From Macrotis lagotis (lineage: Eukaryota > Chordata > Mammalia > Peramelemorphia > Peramelidae): DNA of 64,000 bases. The position numbers were made by a program, and so were the translations under genes. This document shows, one piece after another, positions 11,867-22,740 of the stretch. The stretch is taken from contig NC_133660.1 in assembly GCF_037893015.1 (NCBI RefSeq), positions 287,529,078 through 287,593,077 on the forward strand. The letters run 5' to 3'. The notes under the pieces were generated by a model that was not told where the DNA came from, did not search any database, and saw only the letters and a program-made list of their open reading frames with translations. Position 1 is the stretch's first letter. Every line of letters begins with the position of its first letter.

Positions 11867-11884
11867 GGCGCCCCCTGGCGGGCA
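11867..11884 (-). promoter_or_regulatory. CTCF-like motif between TMEM132A and TMEM109
   Basis: The sequence ggcgccccctggcgggca closely matches the reverse complement of the classical CTCF core (CCASYAGRKGGCRS). It sits upstream of the TMEM132A promoter and downstream of the TMEM109 3' end, a plausible boundary position. Motif match only; occupancy is not known. Confidence 0.55.
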
Positions 11885-11898
11885 CCGTCGGAACCAAC

Positions 11899-11985
11899 CC
11901 AGGGGAGGGGAGGGGAGGGGAGGGGAGAGGGGAGGGGAGGGGAGGGGAGGGGAGGGGAGGGGGGGGGGGGGGGGGGGGGGGGGGG
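11899..11985. repeat. (GGGGA)n repeat ending in a long G run
   Basis: Tandem 'agggg' units with one 'agagggg' variant run directly into a homopolymer of more than 20 G. Such a tract can form G-quadruplexes on the plus strand. Homopolymer length is likely to be polymorphic or poorly sequenced. Confidence 0.95.
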
Positions 11986-12289
11986 CGAAATCAGCCACTC
12001 GAGACTCGGGTTAAAGACGTTTTATATGGAACGAGACAAACAGCGCGCGTTGTGGCCGCTAAAACCCGGGGCCCCGCGGGGCCCTCTGCCCCCCTCTCCC
12101 AGGGACCTCCTTCTGGGCGCCGGGCTGGGCAGTGATGCTGCAGGGGAGGGGGCCATGTGGAAGCTGGTTCTCCCCCGGAGCCTTGGGGGCGGGGGGCTGC
12201 CCCGGGCCCGACGGGAGGCCGGGGGCTCTTTGGCAGGTGTCAGACACCGAGACACATTCCGAGGTACAGCGGGCAGGCAGCAGGCACTG

Positions 12290-12834
12290 CTGGCTTGATT
12301 GAAGGCACTTTACTCATCCCGGCCCCCCACGGGCCCCTATGGGGCTTCTCTGCCCCCCCAGCCATCCTCAGGTGGCAGCTTTGCCTCCTCTCCTGGGGGG
12401 GAGGGGGGGTGCATGGGACACAGGAGCTGGCCAGAGGGAAGCAAGGAGAGTCAGAAGCGAGAGGTGGCAGGGGCACCGGGGGCGGAGGCGGGCAGGCTGC
12501 CCTGAGGTCCATCTGTGCCCTCGTGTCTCCGGGAAGGCCATGGCAGTGGTGAGCTAGCTTTAAGGGTTGGAGCAGGAGATGGAGAATGACCAGGCCCCCC
12601 TCAACACTCCATGGCCAGGCTGGGCTGGGGGCAAGGGAAGGCTTCAGGAGCCAATCCACAAGAGGCCCTCTTTAAAAGAGGGGCCCTGAGGAGAGGAGGG
12701 GGGTGGCGGGGAAATGGGTCTTCATCTCCCTGCTGGGGCAGGCGGAGGGCTCCGTGATCCAGAGGCAGCTCAGCTCTTTGGTGTGGTGACGGGGCGGTGA
12801 CGTCCAGGACTCCCTCCCCTCTGCCCCGGGCCCC
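12290..12834 (-). other. TMEM109: TMEM109 3' UTR
   Basis: Downstream of the TMEM109 stop codon (12837-12835) the sequence is GC-rich and has no coding pattern. An AGTAAA at 12309-12314 (minus strand) followed by 'gtgccttcaatc' looks like the poly(A) signal, placing the 3' end near 12,285-12,300. This end is inferred from the hexamer alone. Confidence 0.6.
12309..12314 (-). promoter_or_regulatory. TMEM109: Probable TMEM109 poly(A) signal (AGTAAA)
   Basis: AGTAAA is a recognised variant of AATAAA. It lies about 520 bp after the stop codon. An alternative TATAAA-like hexamer further on near 12,030 is less convincing because it lies in the G-rich tract region shared with the TMEM132A upstream DNA. 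Confidence 0.5.
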
Positions 12835-14467
12835 TCACTCTTCTGCGCTGCGGGTGGCCTTGGCTGCCCGTCTCTGCCTCCAGCGGAGTTCCTCCACCTG
12901 CCTCTCCAGGCCTCTCACCTTGGCCTCCAGCTGGGCTCCCGAGGCGCGGCTGCCGGTCAGCCGGCTGAGCAGGGCGTACAAGGTCAGCAGTCCCAGAAGC
13001 ATCAGGGCCCGGATGGAGGGGTCTGGCACCGACCTGACCACAGCCACAAAGCCCACAAGGAAGATGACCAGCTTCAGGCCCCACAGGATCCGGCCCAGCA
13101 GAGCCAAAAGCAAGCCCAGGAGCAGGGCCAGCACCCAGTAGGCAACGAGAGACCCCACTCCCCAGAGGAGGAAGGTCTGGACTTGGCTGGGGCTGAGCCT
13201 CAAGCCTTGGGTGAGGTGGTCACCTAGGAGAGAGAGTCAGTTAGATCCACAGAGAGTGCCAATAACACTCCAAAGTCAGACTGGGGGGGGGTTCCACAGG
13301 ATAAGAACCCCCGTTTTAGCAAGAGGGGAAGATACTGACCCCTCAAGGGAGCCATCCTCCCCAGACCTAGACTCTGAAAAAGCATCAGAGGGTCACTCAT
13401 ACACCAAGCCCGCCCCCCCCACCCAGGACCAGGGTCATCACTCCTTTCTGTCTGGCCTGGGCCCCAGCCAGACCTTCCGCTTCTTACCATTCAGCCCCAT
13501 CGCATTCAGAAGCTGTGCCAAGATCCCAGAGAGAGCAAAGAAAGCCACGGAGATGGCTGAGGACGTGGCCCACAGCACTTGAGACAAGGTCTAGGAGAGA
13601 GCAGAGTGTCTGGGTGAATGTGAGGAATGGCCAGGCCTCTCCTCCCAACCCAGGCCAGAGATCTAAAATAAACCCTGGGCCCACTTCCAGTTCATGCTGC
13701 AGGGGGGCTCCCAAAGCTCCGGGGAGAAAACGCCCACAAACTTGGTCGTCCTGGGCCGGCCTCCCCCCGGCCATCAGAGCCACCCTAGAGGCTTAGGACG
13801 TCCTGTGGGCTAAGAACGTCTGGGTCTGAAATGGCTAGCCACTCAAGGAGAGGGCCTGCCGCTAACATTCACACCACTAAACGATATTATCAGCCCAGTG
13901 GAACTACCAAGGCCTGACTCCACTTGAGGAAACAAATTCCCAGGCCCAAGCCTGGATATCAGATCTCTCTCCTCCACCAAGAAAGTGAAGTCTTTGGGCA
14001 CATTTAGATAAAAGTCAGACTCGACAGGGAAGCAGATTTTGCCAATGGATTGGCTCTTTGAGCCCATCCTTCATGACTTGTGTTTACCTTATTCTTCCTA
14101 GACTCCTAACTGCAGGGATGCTGGGCCTCACAGAATCTGAACTAGAAGTGATGGCTTGAACTGTGAGTGGACCTATAACCAGTTTCCCCTTCCACGGACA
14201 GCCCCGTCAGTTCTCCGAGCCAGGAAACCTCACCTCAGCCACAACGTGCATGATCTCAGGCCCAATCCAGGAGTCCAAGGTCTCCTGAATAGCTGATCCT
14301 GTCTGGGACAGGAAATCTGTTGGGGGCTCCCTCTTTGGCTGTTTTCTTGAATGGAAGTCTTGCTGGGAACTTGCCATGTGCAGGACAAGGAAGAGAGCCA
14401 CGAAGGCCACCAAGAGTGATCTGGGCATAATTCGCCCCATTAAGAATCTATTTCCCAATCTCAACAT
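12835..14467 (-). CDS. TMEM109: TMEM109 (mitsugumin-23), complete
   Basis: Multi-pass protein of ER/SR and nuclear membranes, reported to form cation-conducting bowl-shaped assemblies and to affect the response to DNA damage. Coding exons on the minus strand: 14234-14467, 13488-13590, 12835-13223; junction phases 0 and 1; 241 residues against 243 in human. Order: N-terminal hydrophobic signal-like segment (LLVAFVALFLVLHMA, about residues 18-32), lumenal part ending in DSWIGPEIMHVV, a hydrophobic segment about 85-107 (AISVAFFALSGILAQLLNA), a long hydrophobic block about 125-170 (LLGRILWGLKLVIFLVGFVA), another segment about 180-195, then a basic coiled coil (AQLEAKVRGLERQVEELRW) to the C-terminus. 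The first ATG of the exon after its acceptor was chosen; later in-frame ATGs exist at residues 10 and 14. Confidence 0.97.
13591..14233. other. TMEM109 intron between first two coding exons
   Basis: No gene or confident repeat seen. It is bounded by a GTGAGG donor at 14,233 and a CTCCTAG acceptor just before 13,590. Confidence 0.6.
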
Positions 14468-14475
14468 GGCTCTGC

Positions 14476-17400
14476 CTGCCAGGAAGAAGAAAAAAAAGAC
14501 ATTATTATCGACTTGGTCTCTAGAGTCCCGTAGAAGCCAGGTTGGCTCACAAACCAAAGCCTGATTCTGGAAAAAGACCAGATGCCGGCTGGAAAAGTAT
14601 TTACGAAGGAGACCGTGGGGCCTTGCACTGGAGCCACACCTAATCAGCTAGTTCCTGGCTCCTCTTTCTAGCCTTTTTTTTTTCCTGGCCTTTCTTTACC
14701 CAGTCCTCAGAGCAGTACAGAGTTCTAAATTGTGAAGAAGAAAATACAAAGAGAGGGAAGATGTGACAGCTGCCCTCAGGGGGTTCAGAATCTGAGGGGA
14801 GCCAGGGAAGAAGTATGACACTGATAAGGAAGTCTCTAACACAATGCTCCCTACGCCTAGTGAGTGCTGGTCAAGGGCAGAGGGGGAGGCTGGGCTCAAG
14901 GAGGGGATCCTGGAGATGACCTGAGAATCAGGTCTTCTAGTGAGAAGCATTCCAGAAATGCAGAGCAGAGGCACCGAGGTCTGGACTGACCGTGGGCTCA
15001 CCTGGGGGCCAGATACAGAAGTGAGTGGTGCCAGCTGGCCTGCTGCCTCGTTCAGTCATCTCAGTCAGGCCTGAGCCTTCATAACCCCATTCGGAGTCTT
15101 CTTGGCAGAGACACTAGAGGAGTTTGCCATTTCGTTCTCCAGTTCATTTTACAGAGGAGGCAAACAAGACAAAGTGAGTTGCCCAGGCTCAGACTGCTAG
15201 TGTCTAAGGATGGATTTGAACTCAGGACAAGGCGTCTCCATTCACTACCTCAAGCTAGAAGTTCAAACTTGACTAGACTGGTAAGAGGTGGCTTCTGGAA
15301 GATTCAAGGCAGAAATCAGTCACATTGAGTTGGGTTGGCAATGATAAGAGGTAGGTAAACAGTAGGATTTTGTTGAAAGCCAAGAGAGGTGGCAATCAAT
15401 GGGAGCATGTCTTAATGAAGGTCCTTCCAAAAAAATCAGGGAACAAAACTGGGCAGAAACAATAGAAAGAGCAGACTGAGGCCCTGGGTCCAAATTCTGG
15501 CCTCACTTCTACCTGTTCAACCTCGGGCAAGTCATTTCCCCTCCAGAGCTTCCATTTTACCCAAGGACTAGGCTCCATGGTCTCCAAGGCTCCATCCACA
15601 ACTCAACAGTCTCAGCCCAATGGGTCACTGACTTGACTTCTGTACAGTCCTATATAAACTTTGGCTCACGTGAGCCTCACAAAAACACAGTGGGTCAGCT
15701 ATGAGAAGAGGAAACTGAGGCTCAGAGAAATGACCTGGCCAGAGATATGCCACAAATAGGAAGGGACAAGTTGTGGACCCAAATCTTCTGGCCTTCAGGA
15801 CGAGCACCTTCCCCTCAGCTTACGTCACCACTTCTGGGTAAAACTTCCCTAGTCCGTGTGCCTCAATGTTGAAGTGGTACAACAGATACAGGAAGTATGA
15901 AAGGAGTCAAAGCTGTGAGGGATGACCTCAGCTCTCTGGGCTGACCCTGACCCCTCCCAAGAGGATGAAAAGAGGCTGCAAAGGAAGGGGCAGAGAGCAC
16001 AGAGGGGGTGAGCTCTCCAGCACCCAGAATATTCAAGAACAGAAAGTGGCAGCTAGGGGCAATTCACTTAAAGACTGAGCCTTGATTCCCAGGTGAAGCT
16101 ACTCTGTGGGGACAAAGAAGCCCCAAGAAAGTCGGCTCTCCTGGAATGTCGGACAGCAAACACCCCGCTTCTTCCTCTTTTTGCTTCCAGGGGCATGGAG
16201 GGAGCTGCAGAGGGAACCTGTACTCTTCAGGGGGTTTGAAGGTCCACCTACTCCTGAGATGGTGAGAGGACAGTCAAGTTTGCCAGGTTTCTGTGGAACC
16301 CAATTCACTGGAAAGCTCAGCCTGAAAGCACCAAGAGGAGGAGAGGAGGAAGAGAATCCAAGCCCGGCCAGAAAGTGCTCTTCCCTGTCCTGCCTGAAGA
16401 AGTGAGATGAGGCCTGGGAACAGCTGCTAAAAAGGCAGGCCACGAGGAGGAGAGTGGCACCAAGAAAGCCTCTGATTCTGCCATGTGCCAGGGGCAGACG
16501 GCTGCCAATGCCCAAAGGCGAAGGCATCTGAGTACAAACTGAGTCAGGAACTTAGAGGAGGGCTAAGGTTTCCTTTCATGACCGCTCCAAGAATGACGGA
16601 ACAGACAGGGCCTCCTCCACTTTAGAAGGGCAAGGATCGGCGCTCCCCTGCCCGGGTCGGCCCGTTGGCATTGGTGCCGACGGGTGCCCGCTCCATGGAG
16701 TCTTTGAGCAGCCCCCAAGCAGTCAGGCGTTTGCCCTGCTCTCCAGGCTGGCCCCGGGTAGGGAGCCTGGGGAAGTCCGGGTGGAAACACTGTATCCCAG
16801 GGCCGGTTCTGTCCCCCGGCCCCGCCCACCCAGGAGGCTGCCAGACCCCCTTGCGGGCACTGCCCGCTGCCAGTCCCGGGCCCGGGAGAAGCTCACCGGC
16901 TCCGGGGGAGCCCTGGGGCCCGCGCCCGCCCGGCACGGGGGAGCGGGGGGGCCCGGCCGGGGCCCGGGTCCATTCATGCCATTTTACAGATGAGAAAACC
17001 GAGCCTCGGGGAGACAGGGGGCCCTCGGGGCTCTCCCCCCGGCTCACGGGTGGGGGGGCGAGTCCCAACAATAGCGGCCCGCGGAGGCCCGGCCTCGGGG
17101 CGCCCAGTCCCTGCTTCGGGGGGCAACGCCCCGCTCTGGGGAGCCCCGGCTCGGCGGGGGCCCCGCGCCTCCCGGCTCCCCGGGTTCTCGCACTGAGTCA
17201 CGGGGGGCCGGGCCGCAGGGGGAGCCCCCGCCCCTCCCCCGGGGCTGGCAGCTGTCGCTGGGCGGGGCCCCGGGGCCCGGCCCGGGGACCCCCGCGGGGG
17301 CGCCCCGACCCCTGGGCCCGGCCGCGGCGGCTGCGTCCCCCCTCCGGCCGCCCCGCGGGCCCCCCGCGGCCCCGAAACGCCGGCCCGTTACCTAGCAACG

Positions 17401-17506
17401 GGTCCCCTGTCCCGCCCGCGCCGCCCCCCGCCGCCGCTCCGCACCCGCGGCCCCGCGGCCCCGCGGCCCGGCCCTCCCCGGCCCTCCCCGCCGCGGCGGG
17501 ACTCAC
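14476..17506. other. TMEM109 intron 1 (5' UTR intron)
   Basis: Holds SINE-related fragments: a minus-strand CORE-SINE at about 15,120-15,250 ('gttgcccaggctcagactgctag', 'tttgaactcagg'), a plus-strand MIR at about 15,470-15,600, and a minus-strand MIR at about 15,690-15,790. The right part (from about 16,780) merges into the CpG island. Further non-coding exons could hide here; I see none that can be supported. Confidence 0.55.
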
Positions 17507-18260
17507 GCGCGCGGGCGACGTGGGCCCTTCACGCGGGGATCCGCTAGCGCCGCGCTGCTTCGGAGCCTGGCGGACGCTCTGCGCCTGCGCCGTGCGGGGC
17601 CCCGGGAAAGCCTCCCGCCCCCGCGAGGGGCCTGCGCGTGCGCCCTGGGGCGCGGCGGCCCCGCCCACGGCAGGAGCCCGAGATGGGCGCCCGGGGCCCG
17701 GGGGCCTGCGAGGCCCGGCCCGCACACCGGCGCATGCGCCCTGCGCGCGGCCTGCCCCCGGGTCGCCCCCTCCGGCTGCCCGGGACCCCCAGGTCGCCCC
17801 GGCGCGCACGCCTCCCCCGTCCGTGGCGGTGGCCGGTCGAGGGCCGGGCTCTGGGCCGCCCCGGCGGGGCCCGGCGGGCCTCGAGGAGACGCCGGAGGCG
17901 GCCGGGCGCTTGGAGGGCCGCAGAGGACGTGCGCGTGGCGGCCGGGGCGCCTTCCCCCGGGCCCAGGGCCCGGCCCTGCCCGGGTGGGACGAGGGGAGGC
18001 TGCGGCTGCCCGGCCGGGCCAGGCGGCCCTCTGCTCCCCGCATGTGCCGCGGAGGCCCGGCCTGCCAAGGCCAGGGCGACCTGAAGCTCCAGTCCGGGGC
18101 CCCGGGCCCTGTCCGCAGGCTGCAGCCCGGCTCCGCCGCCCTCTTTGCCCAGGTCCCCCGGACTATGGCAGGACGAAGGGCCCGGCCTTAAGGATGCTCG
18201 GCCTCCTCCACCGGGCCCCGGCCACCTGACTGCAGCCAAGCCAAACCCCTGGGCCCGGCT
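16780..18260. promoter_or_regulatory. TMEM109: CpG island with TMEM109 promoter
   Basis: Sharp rise in CpG density with no TATA box. It contains an RFX X-box-like palindrome (gttacctagcaac, 17387-17399) and a perfect NRF1-type palindrome gcgcatgcgc (17730-17739) with further 'tgcgcctgcgcc' and 'tgcgcgtgcgcc' elements at about 17,579-17,652. These cluster upstream of the proposed non-coding exon 1. Long open frames in this region on both strands reflect base composition and not genes. Confidence 0.75.
17507..17600 (-). other. TMEM109: Probable TMEM109 non-coding exon 1
   Basis: On the minus strand a strong donor (GCGC|GTGAGT) ends an exon at 17507 just downstream of clustered NRF1-type motifs. 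The next acceptor that fits is before 14,475, where the coding exon starts with 8 bases of leader before the ATG. The 5' limit at about 17,600 is a guess. Confidence 0.5.
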
Positions 18261-18837
18261 CTTCTGGGCCCGGCTCTCCTGGGCCCCGCTCCCCAGGCTG
18301 AGAGAAAAACAGAGTTGACCCTGCCCGCAGGGAGCTTATGGCCTTCTTTAAAAATTACTCAGATTGGGGCTCCTTGGCTTTCCACTTTCCCCCATCCATC
18401 TCACTGTAAAAAGAGAATGACCTCTAAGTAAAAGCAGTCCATGTTGGGGTTCTCTCCCTGAAGAGCCCCCCATATTACACAGCCACAGACCAGCCTCTCT
18501 GGAGGAAAGGGAGGTGCCTTTCCTCATCTGCTTCTGTTCTCAGGTGCAGTTTCCATAGTTTCTTCCAGAGACATTATAGATAATGTACCGTGGAGAAGGG
18601 TTGGAATCTTAGAAGTCTGCCACTGGGTGAAGAGGCAGCGTTTAAATGTGATTCTGGAAACAGTAATGGCTGAGGCCAGGGCCAGGAGAAAAGGACTAAG
18701 CATTTACTACTTTGGAGACCTGAAGGGAAAGGGGGAGGAGGGGGGAACAGGAGGGACCAAAGTCAGAATTTTGCTGATTTTAAGAAAAAATTTAATTTAA
18801 AAAAGAACCTGCATTGTCCAAGAAATCCGTGCTTCCT

Positions 18838-19100
18838 TTAGAGTCAATAGGCATTTATTAGATGTTTGCTACGCTGTGTGCAGGCCCTGCAATAACTATG
18901 GAGATGGGAAGGCAAAAACCCAAAAGCCCCTGTTCTCAAGGACCTTGCAATCCACACATTACTGGGATTCAGGCAAACAGGCAAATATATGTACAAAATA
19001 AAAGTAATTTGGGAGACAGGAGACATGGGGAGGGCACTATCAAGAAAGGTCTCAAGTAGAAAGTGGCTTGAGCTTAATCTTGATGGCAGATGGGGAGGCA
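18838..19100 (-). mobile_element. L2 3'-end remnant
   Basis: Reads as the reverse complement of the L2 3' end: 'ggcatttattagatgtttgct' then 'tgtgcaggccctgca' then 'cccctgttctcaaggaccttgcaatc'. No coding potential remains. Confidence 0.65.
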
Positions 19101-20749
19101 AGAATCTAGAAGGGAAAAAGTGAGGTAAGCCAGATTTGTCGTGTAAAGTCTTGGCACTGGGAGATCATCAGCTCTAGTGTTGAAAGAAACCTCAGAAACC
19201 ACAGCTCAGCCCTCATCAATTCCTATATTTATAGTTAGGGAACCTGATGCCCAGGGAAGTTAAGTAATTAGCTCAAAGACAAATGGGGAAGCATCAAAGG
19301 TGATGTTTGAGTCTAGGTCTTCAGATTCCAGACCCACACTGTGTCCTATGAGATGTTATGTCCTGACAGAGAATGATCAACTTCATGGAGATTAAGACCT
19401 TTCTTTTTTGGTTACAGCCAGATTGACTAAGCATATTTGTTACAAAAGTTTCAAATGGATATTTGGCCTAAATACAAAAATTAAGTCAGAAAATAGAAGT
19501 TTCTTTCCCAAGAGGTAGAGCTGTTCATAAAAGATAAAATAGAAGGGGAGAAACTCTCAGAAATTAACCTTTATCTGGGAAGAAACAAGAGAAAAGATTT
19601 ATTCCAAGAGAAAGTGAATAGTAGGGCGGTGCTTCCAGAGCAAAGTCAGTTTTTATCATTCTAATTAAACTCTGAGCTTTCCCACAGCCAACTGTACAAG
19701 TAAGTTTCGCAAATTTATGTTGATTATTCTAATAACTTATGACCAGTAACTAATTATTATTCAAGTCTAGAAGATTAAGGGATTTGACAAAGATAAGCAA
19801 AGCTCTTGAGAAAAGGGTGAAGGAATCGAATTAATGAAAGGTGTTGCAATTTTATATGTATAATTGGTACACTTTGACCTTCTCTCCTAGAGCCAGGAAT
19901 GACATCTCTTCCAGCTCAGGTGCTTGTATCTCTTCTTTGCATGAACTCAAGCCCAGCGGTTATGTTTCCCTCATTTTGGGGGACTAATGACTAGCACCCC
20001 AGTTCCATTTAATCACTTAACATTGATTGGATTTTACAGACAGGTATTTATTTTGAAGATATAGCAAGAAAAAACTTATGGAAAAGCATTTCCCCATCCC
20101 CCAGGGTCATCCTCCTCCATACCCTCTGAGCAGGGCAGGTTTAAACTTCTAATTACTAATGTCTAGTTACCACATAGCATGGGCCATGCCAAGATCATAT
20201 CCAAAGATGCTCGAACTGGAATCTCCAAGGTCACTCCTTGGGGCACTGATGCCAGGCTGGGCAACATCTGGGCTGGATTTTGACACACAATGCCTGGATT
20301 GCTATCACTCTCACTCCTGATCTAGATGAGAGGCTCTACTCCCTTTACCTGGAACAGAAAAGAAGAAACAAACTGGCCAAGAAGGCCTCATTTCACAAAG
20401 ACTGTATGATCCCAGAGGAGGGTAGGAGGCTTTATGGCCCTTCCCTTACCCCTGATTTCTTTCTCCTGATGAGAAGTACTTCCAAGAATGGAATAAAAAT
20501 GAGCCAAAATGCTGGCTTAGGCTTTTTTGGAAGACACTTAACATTTAAAGACACAAAGCCAATAAAATTAGATTCCTCCCAAGACAGTTCCAGAACATCC
20601 ATGACTGCTCTGGTTTTTCCAAAGCACATTGTTATAAAAGGGCTCATAACCATCCTAGAAGCAGGCTCCAAGCTTATTCATTTGGAAGAAGTGAATCTCA
20701 TCTCAGGTGGTCCAAGCATTTGCTCAATCTCAATTATACTTAGAATCTT
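19101..20749. other. Intergenic stretch between TMEM109 and PRPF19 (part 1)
   Basis: Mostly unremarkable AT-rich DNA. A frame of 164 codons at 20280-20774 (plus) has no start context, promoter or homologue I recognise; the stretch 20,170-20,700 reads somewhat like an eroded retrocopy, but I cannot identify a parent gene. A MIR-like remnant may lie around 19,160-19,340. Confidence 0.4.
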
Positions 20750-21290
20750 AGGGCCTTGCTGCTTGCTTTACTGAAAAAGTGGAGGCCATTCGAAGGGAGC
20801 TCCCTTTTGTCCCATTCTCTTTGTCACTCATATCTCCTCTCTCCCCCACCAGTCTCTACAAAGCTGTCCTTGCCAAGGGCAACACCTCTGTCATATTGGA
20901 TGCCATCCCCTCCTGTCTTCTCCAGCAAATTGAATCCTCAACCCCCCCCCCCATTTCCATCATCAGCCTCCTCCTTTCAATTGGTGTAGCTATACATTGA
21001 TAAATTTAATTAAAAGTCTCAATCCTCAATCTTTAGTAATCTGGCTTTCCACCTCAACTCATACTCTACTAGCTGAAGTTACTGTCAAATTTGATGACCT
21101 TTTCTCAGTCATAATCCTTCTCTTAATCCATCAATTGCCTTTGAATTGGTTAATCAACTTATGGAAACTCCATTTCCTTTTCTGTTTAACCTCCTTCCTG
21201 ACTCTCCTTGGCTATTTCTTCATCCTAACAAATGTGCTATCCCACATCTCAAAGTGTGGATTTTCCCAAATTCTGTTGTGGGTCCTGAGG
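20750..21290 (+). mobile_element. L2/CR1-clade LINE fragment
   Basis: Degraded translation gives KVEAIRRELP, then DAIPSCLLQQI, then a stretch resembling the L2 reverse-transcriptase entry region, and 'LLAEVTVKFDDLFSVIILL'. This order matches the L2 polyprotein between endonuclease and reverse transcriptase. Broken by frame changes; fossil copy. Confidence 0.65.
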
Positions 21291-21500
21291 CAGCTGGTAG
21301 CATAGTGGCTAGAGCTCTGGGTCTAGAATCAGTAAGACCTGAGTTCACATTTGGCTTCAGACACTGACTAGCTATAAGACCAGGACAAGTGACTCGTTTG
21401 CTTCAATTTTGTAAAGTGGGGATAATAGCATCTACCTCCCAGGATCAGATGAGATCTTTGAAATGCATTCAGCACAGTGTCTGACACAGAGTTGACCCAA
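21288..21500 (+). mobile_element. CORE-SINE/MIR-type SINE with long 3' part
   Basis: Begins 'ggcagctggtagcatagtggctagagctctgg', continues with 'gagttcacatttggcttcagacac', the CORE and a 'gtaaagtggggataatagcatctacctcccagg' segment as in MIR. Diverged, so older than the CORE-SINEs with clean target duplications. Confidence 0.75.
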
Positions 21501-21539
21501 TATGAATGCTTATCTCCTTCTCTCTTCTCTCAACTGGGG

Positions 21540-21840
21540 GTTCTTAACCTTTTTTTGTGACATGGACTCCTTTGTAAATATGTTGAAGATGATGGCTCCT
21601 CCTCAGAATCCCATAAGCCTTTCCTGAGCTTTGTGACAGCTAGTGCTCTCCCTTCTAAACCAGCTAGTGAAGTTCTTTGTACATGTATTTGACCTGTCTT
21701 TATTTTTATATGTACTTCTCTTTCCCAATAGAGTATAAGCTCCTACCCCATCAGAGCAGTGATTATTTCACACTTTGTGCTTGTTTTCCCAATACCTTGT
21801 GAAGTTTCTGAAATGTTGATTTTTAATAAAAACCTAATGA
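21540..21840 (-). mobile_element. Old DNA-transposon-like remnant
   Basis: Starts 'gggggttcttaacctttttttgtgacatggactcc' and continues with 'cctcagaatccc', the reverse of the motif set seen at 905-1035 and 24,470-24,680. Family not assigned. The following part to 21,840 is unremarkable. Confidence 0.4.
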
Positions 21841-21841
21841 T

Positions 21842-22006
21842 TGGGGTAGCTAGGTGGAGCAATGGATAGAGCACCAGCCCTGGAGTCAGGAGGACCTGAG
21901 TTCAAATTTGACCTCAGACACATAATAATTGCCTAGATGTGTGACCCTGGGCAGGTCACTTAACCCTATTGCCTTAAATAAACAAAAATTTAAAAAATAA
22001 AAAATA
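21842..22006 (+). mobile_element. Marsupial tRNA-headed CORE-SINE
   Basis: Complete copy with box A and box B and an A/T-rich tail. Flanking aacctaatgattg and aacctgatgattg form a 13-bp target-site duplication with one change. Confidence 0.92.
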
Positions 22007-22149
22007 ACCTGATGATTGAGTGAAAAAATGGAAAACAGTAAGAATAAGGAAAATGAACTAGAAAGCGAGAGAGGGAGGGAGGGATTGGAGGGAAGCAATT
22101 ATTCCTACCTGGGCTATCAGAGAGAGTAGAACAAACCCTTTTTATTTTA

Positions 22150-22470
22150 TTTATTCATTCATTCATTGAACATGTTCCAGATACTAAAGGGATGACCTTT
22201 AATGCTGGGATAGAGCAGTGCAAAGAAGACAATCCAAAGAGTGTTCATATGCACAAATAAACACAAAATCTCTGCAAAGCAGTCACAATGTAATTTCTGA
22301 GAGCGTGGGGCTGGGAGGACATGCAACTTCTCTTTTAGGTAGGAGGTAGTTCTTGAACTGACCTTTGAGGAAAGGGAAGAAACCTGAGCCAGATACAGGG
22401 AAAGAGGGTGTCCCACATTTTATGAACAGCCTGAACATGCCCGAAGGCAAGAGTAAGAAGCAGGACAGTT
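22150..22470 (-). mobile_element. L2-related remnant
   Basis: Opens with (cattcatt) repeats followed by 'gaacatgttccagatactaaa', as in the reverse complement of an L2 3' end; the rest continues in the style of the upstream L2-associated sequence. Highly diverged. Confidence 0.5.
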
Positions 22471-22519
22471 AGTTCACTTCGAGTTTGGCTGTCTTTTAGC
22501 ATGGGTCTCATTTACATTG

Positions 22520-22740
22520 GGGTGGCTAGTTGCTACAGTAAACAGAGTACCTTAGACTAGAGTCAGGGAGACCCAAGTTCAAATCCAGTCTTGGATACTT
22601 TTGGATTATGTGACCCCAGGCAAGTAGCTTTATGCTGTTTGCTTCAGTTTCTTCATCTGTAAAATAAGCTGGAAAAGGATATGACAAACCACTCCTTCAA
22701 GAAAACACCAAATGGGGTCATAAAGAGTTGGATATGATAA
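22520..22740 (+). mobile_element. Long-form CORE-SINE
   Basis: tRNA-like head, CORE, 'gtttcttcatctgtaaaata', and the long 3' part ending 'ccaaatggggtcataaagagttgg', a layout known from marsupial SINEs. Diverged from the short form at 4692. Confidence 0.8.

Larger units (their letters stand above)
11210..12000 (-). promoter_or_regulatory. TMEM132A: TMEM132A CpG-island promoter
   Basis: Extremely GC- and CpG-rich DNA surrounds and lies upstream of the TMEM132A start. No TATA box is evident. GC-box-like runs (around 11,520-11,550) and two copies of 'gacaatgg', a SOX-type motif, are at 11475-11482 and 11608-11615. A CTCF-like motif lies at 11867-11884 and a G-rich simple repeat at 11,899-11,985. 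The transcription start cannot be placed exactly. Confidence 0.7.

Noticed and set aside
9952-12298. Very long open frames on both strands (442-531 codons minus, 478 plus) near the TMEM132A start
   Set aside because: They are produced by the stop-free 37-bp minisatellite and the CpG island around it. Composition is repetitive Pro/Gly/Arg and no frame keeps a start, splice or homology signal except exon 1 itself.
16665-18239. Long open frames over the TMEM109 CpG island (508 and 281 codons)
   Set aside because: High GC removes stop codons on both strands alike; several overlapping frames are open at once and none matches a protein family.
20280-20774. 164-codon frame as a real single-exon gene
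   Set aside because: No start context, no recognised domain and an L2 fragment follows directly; kept only as a low-confidence observation.
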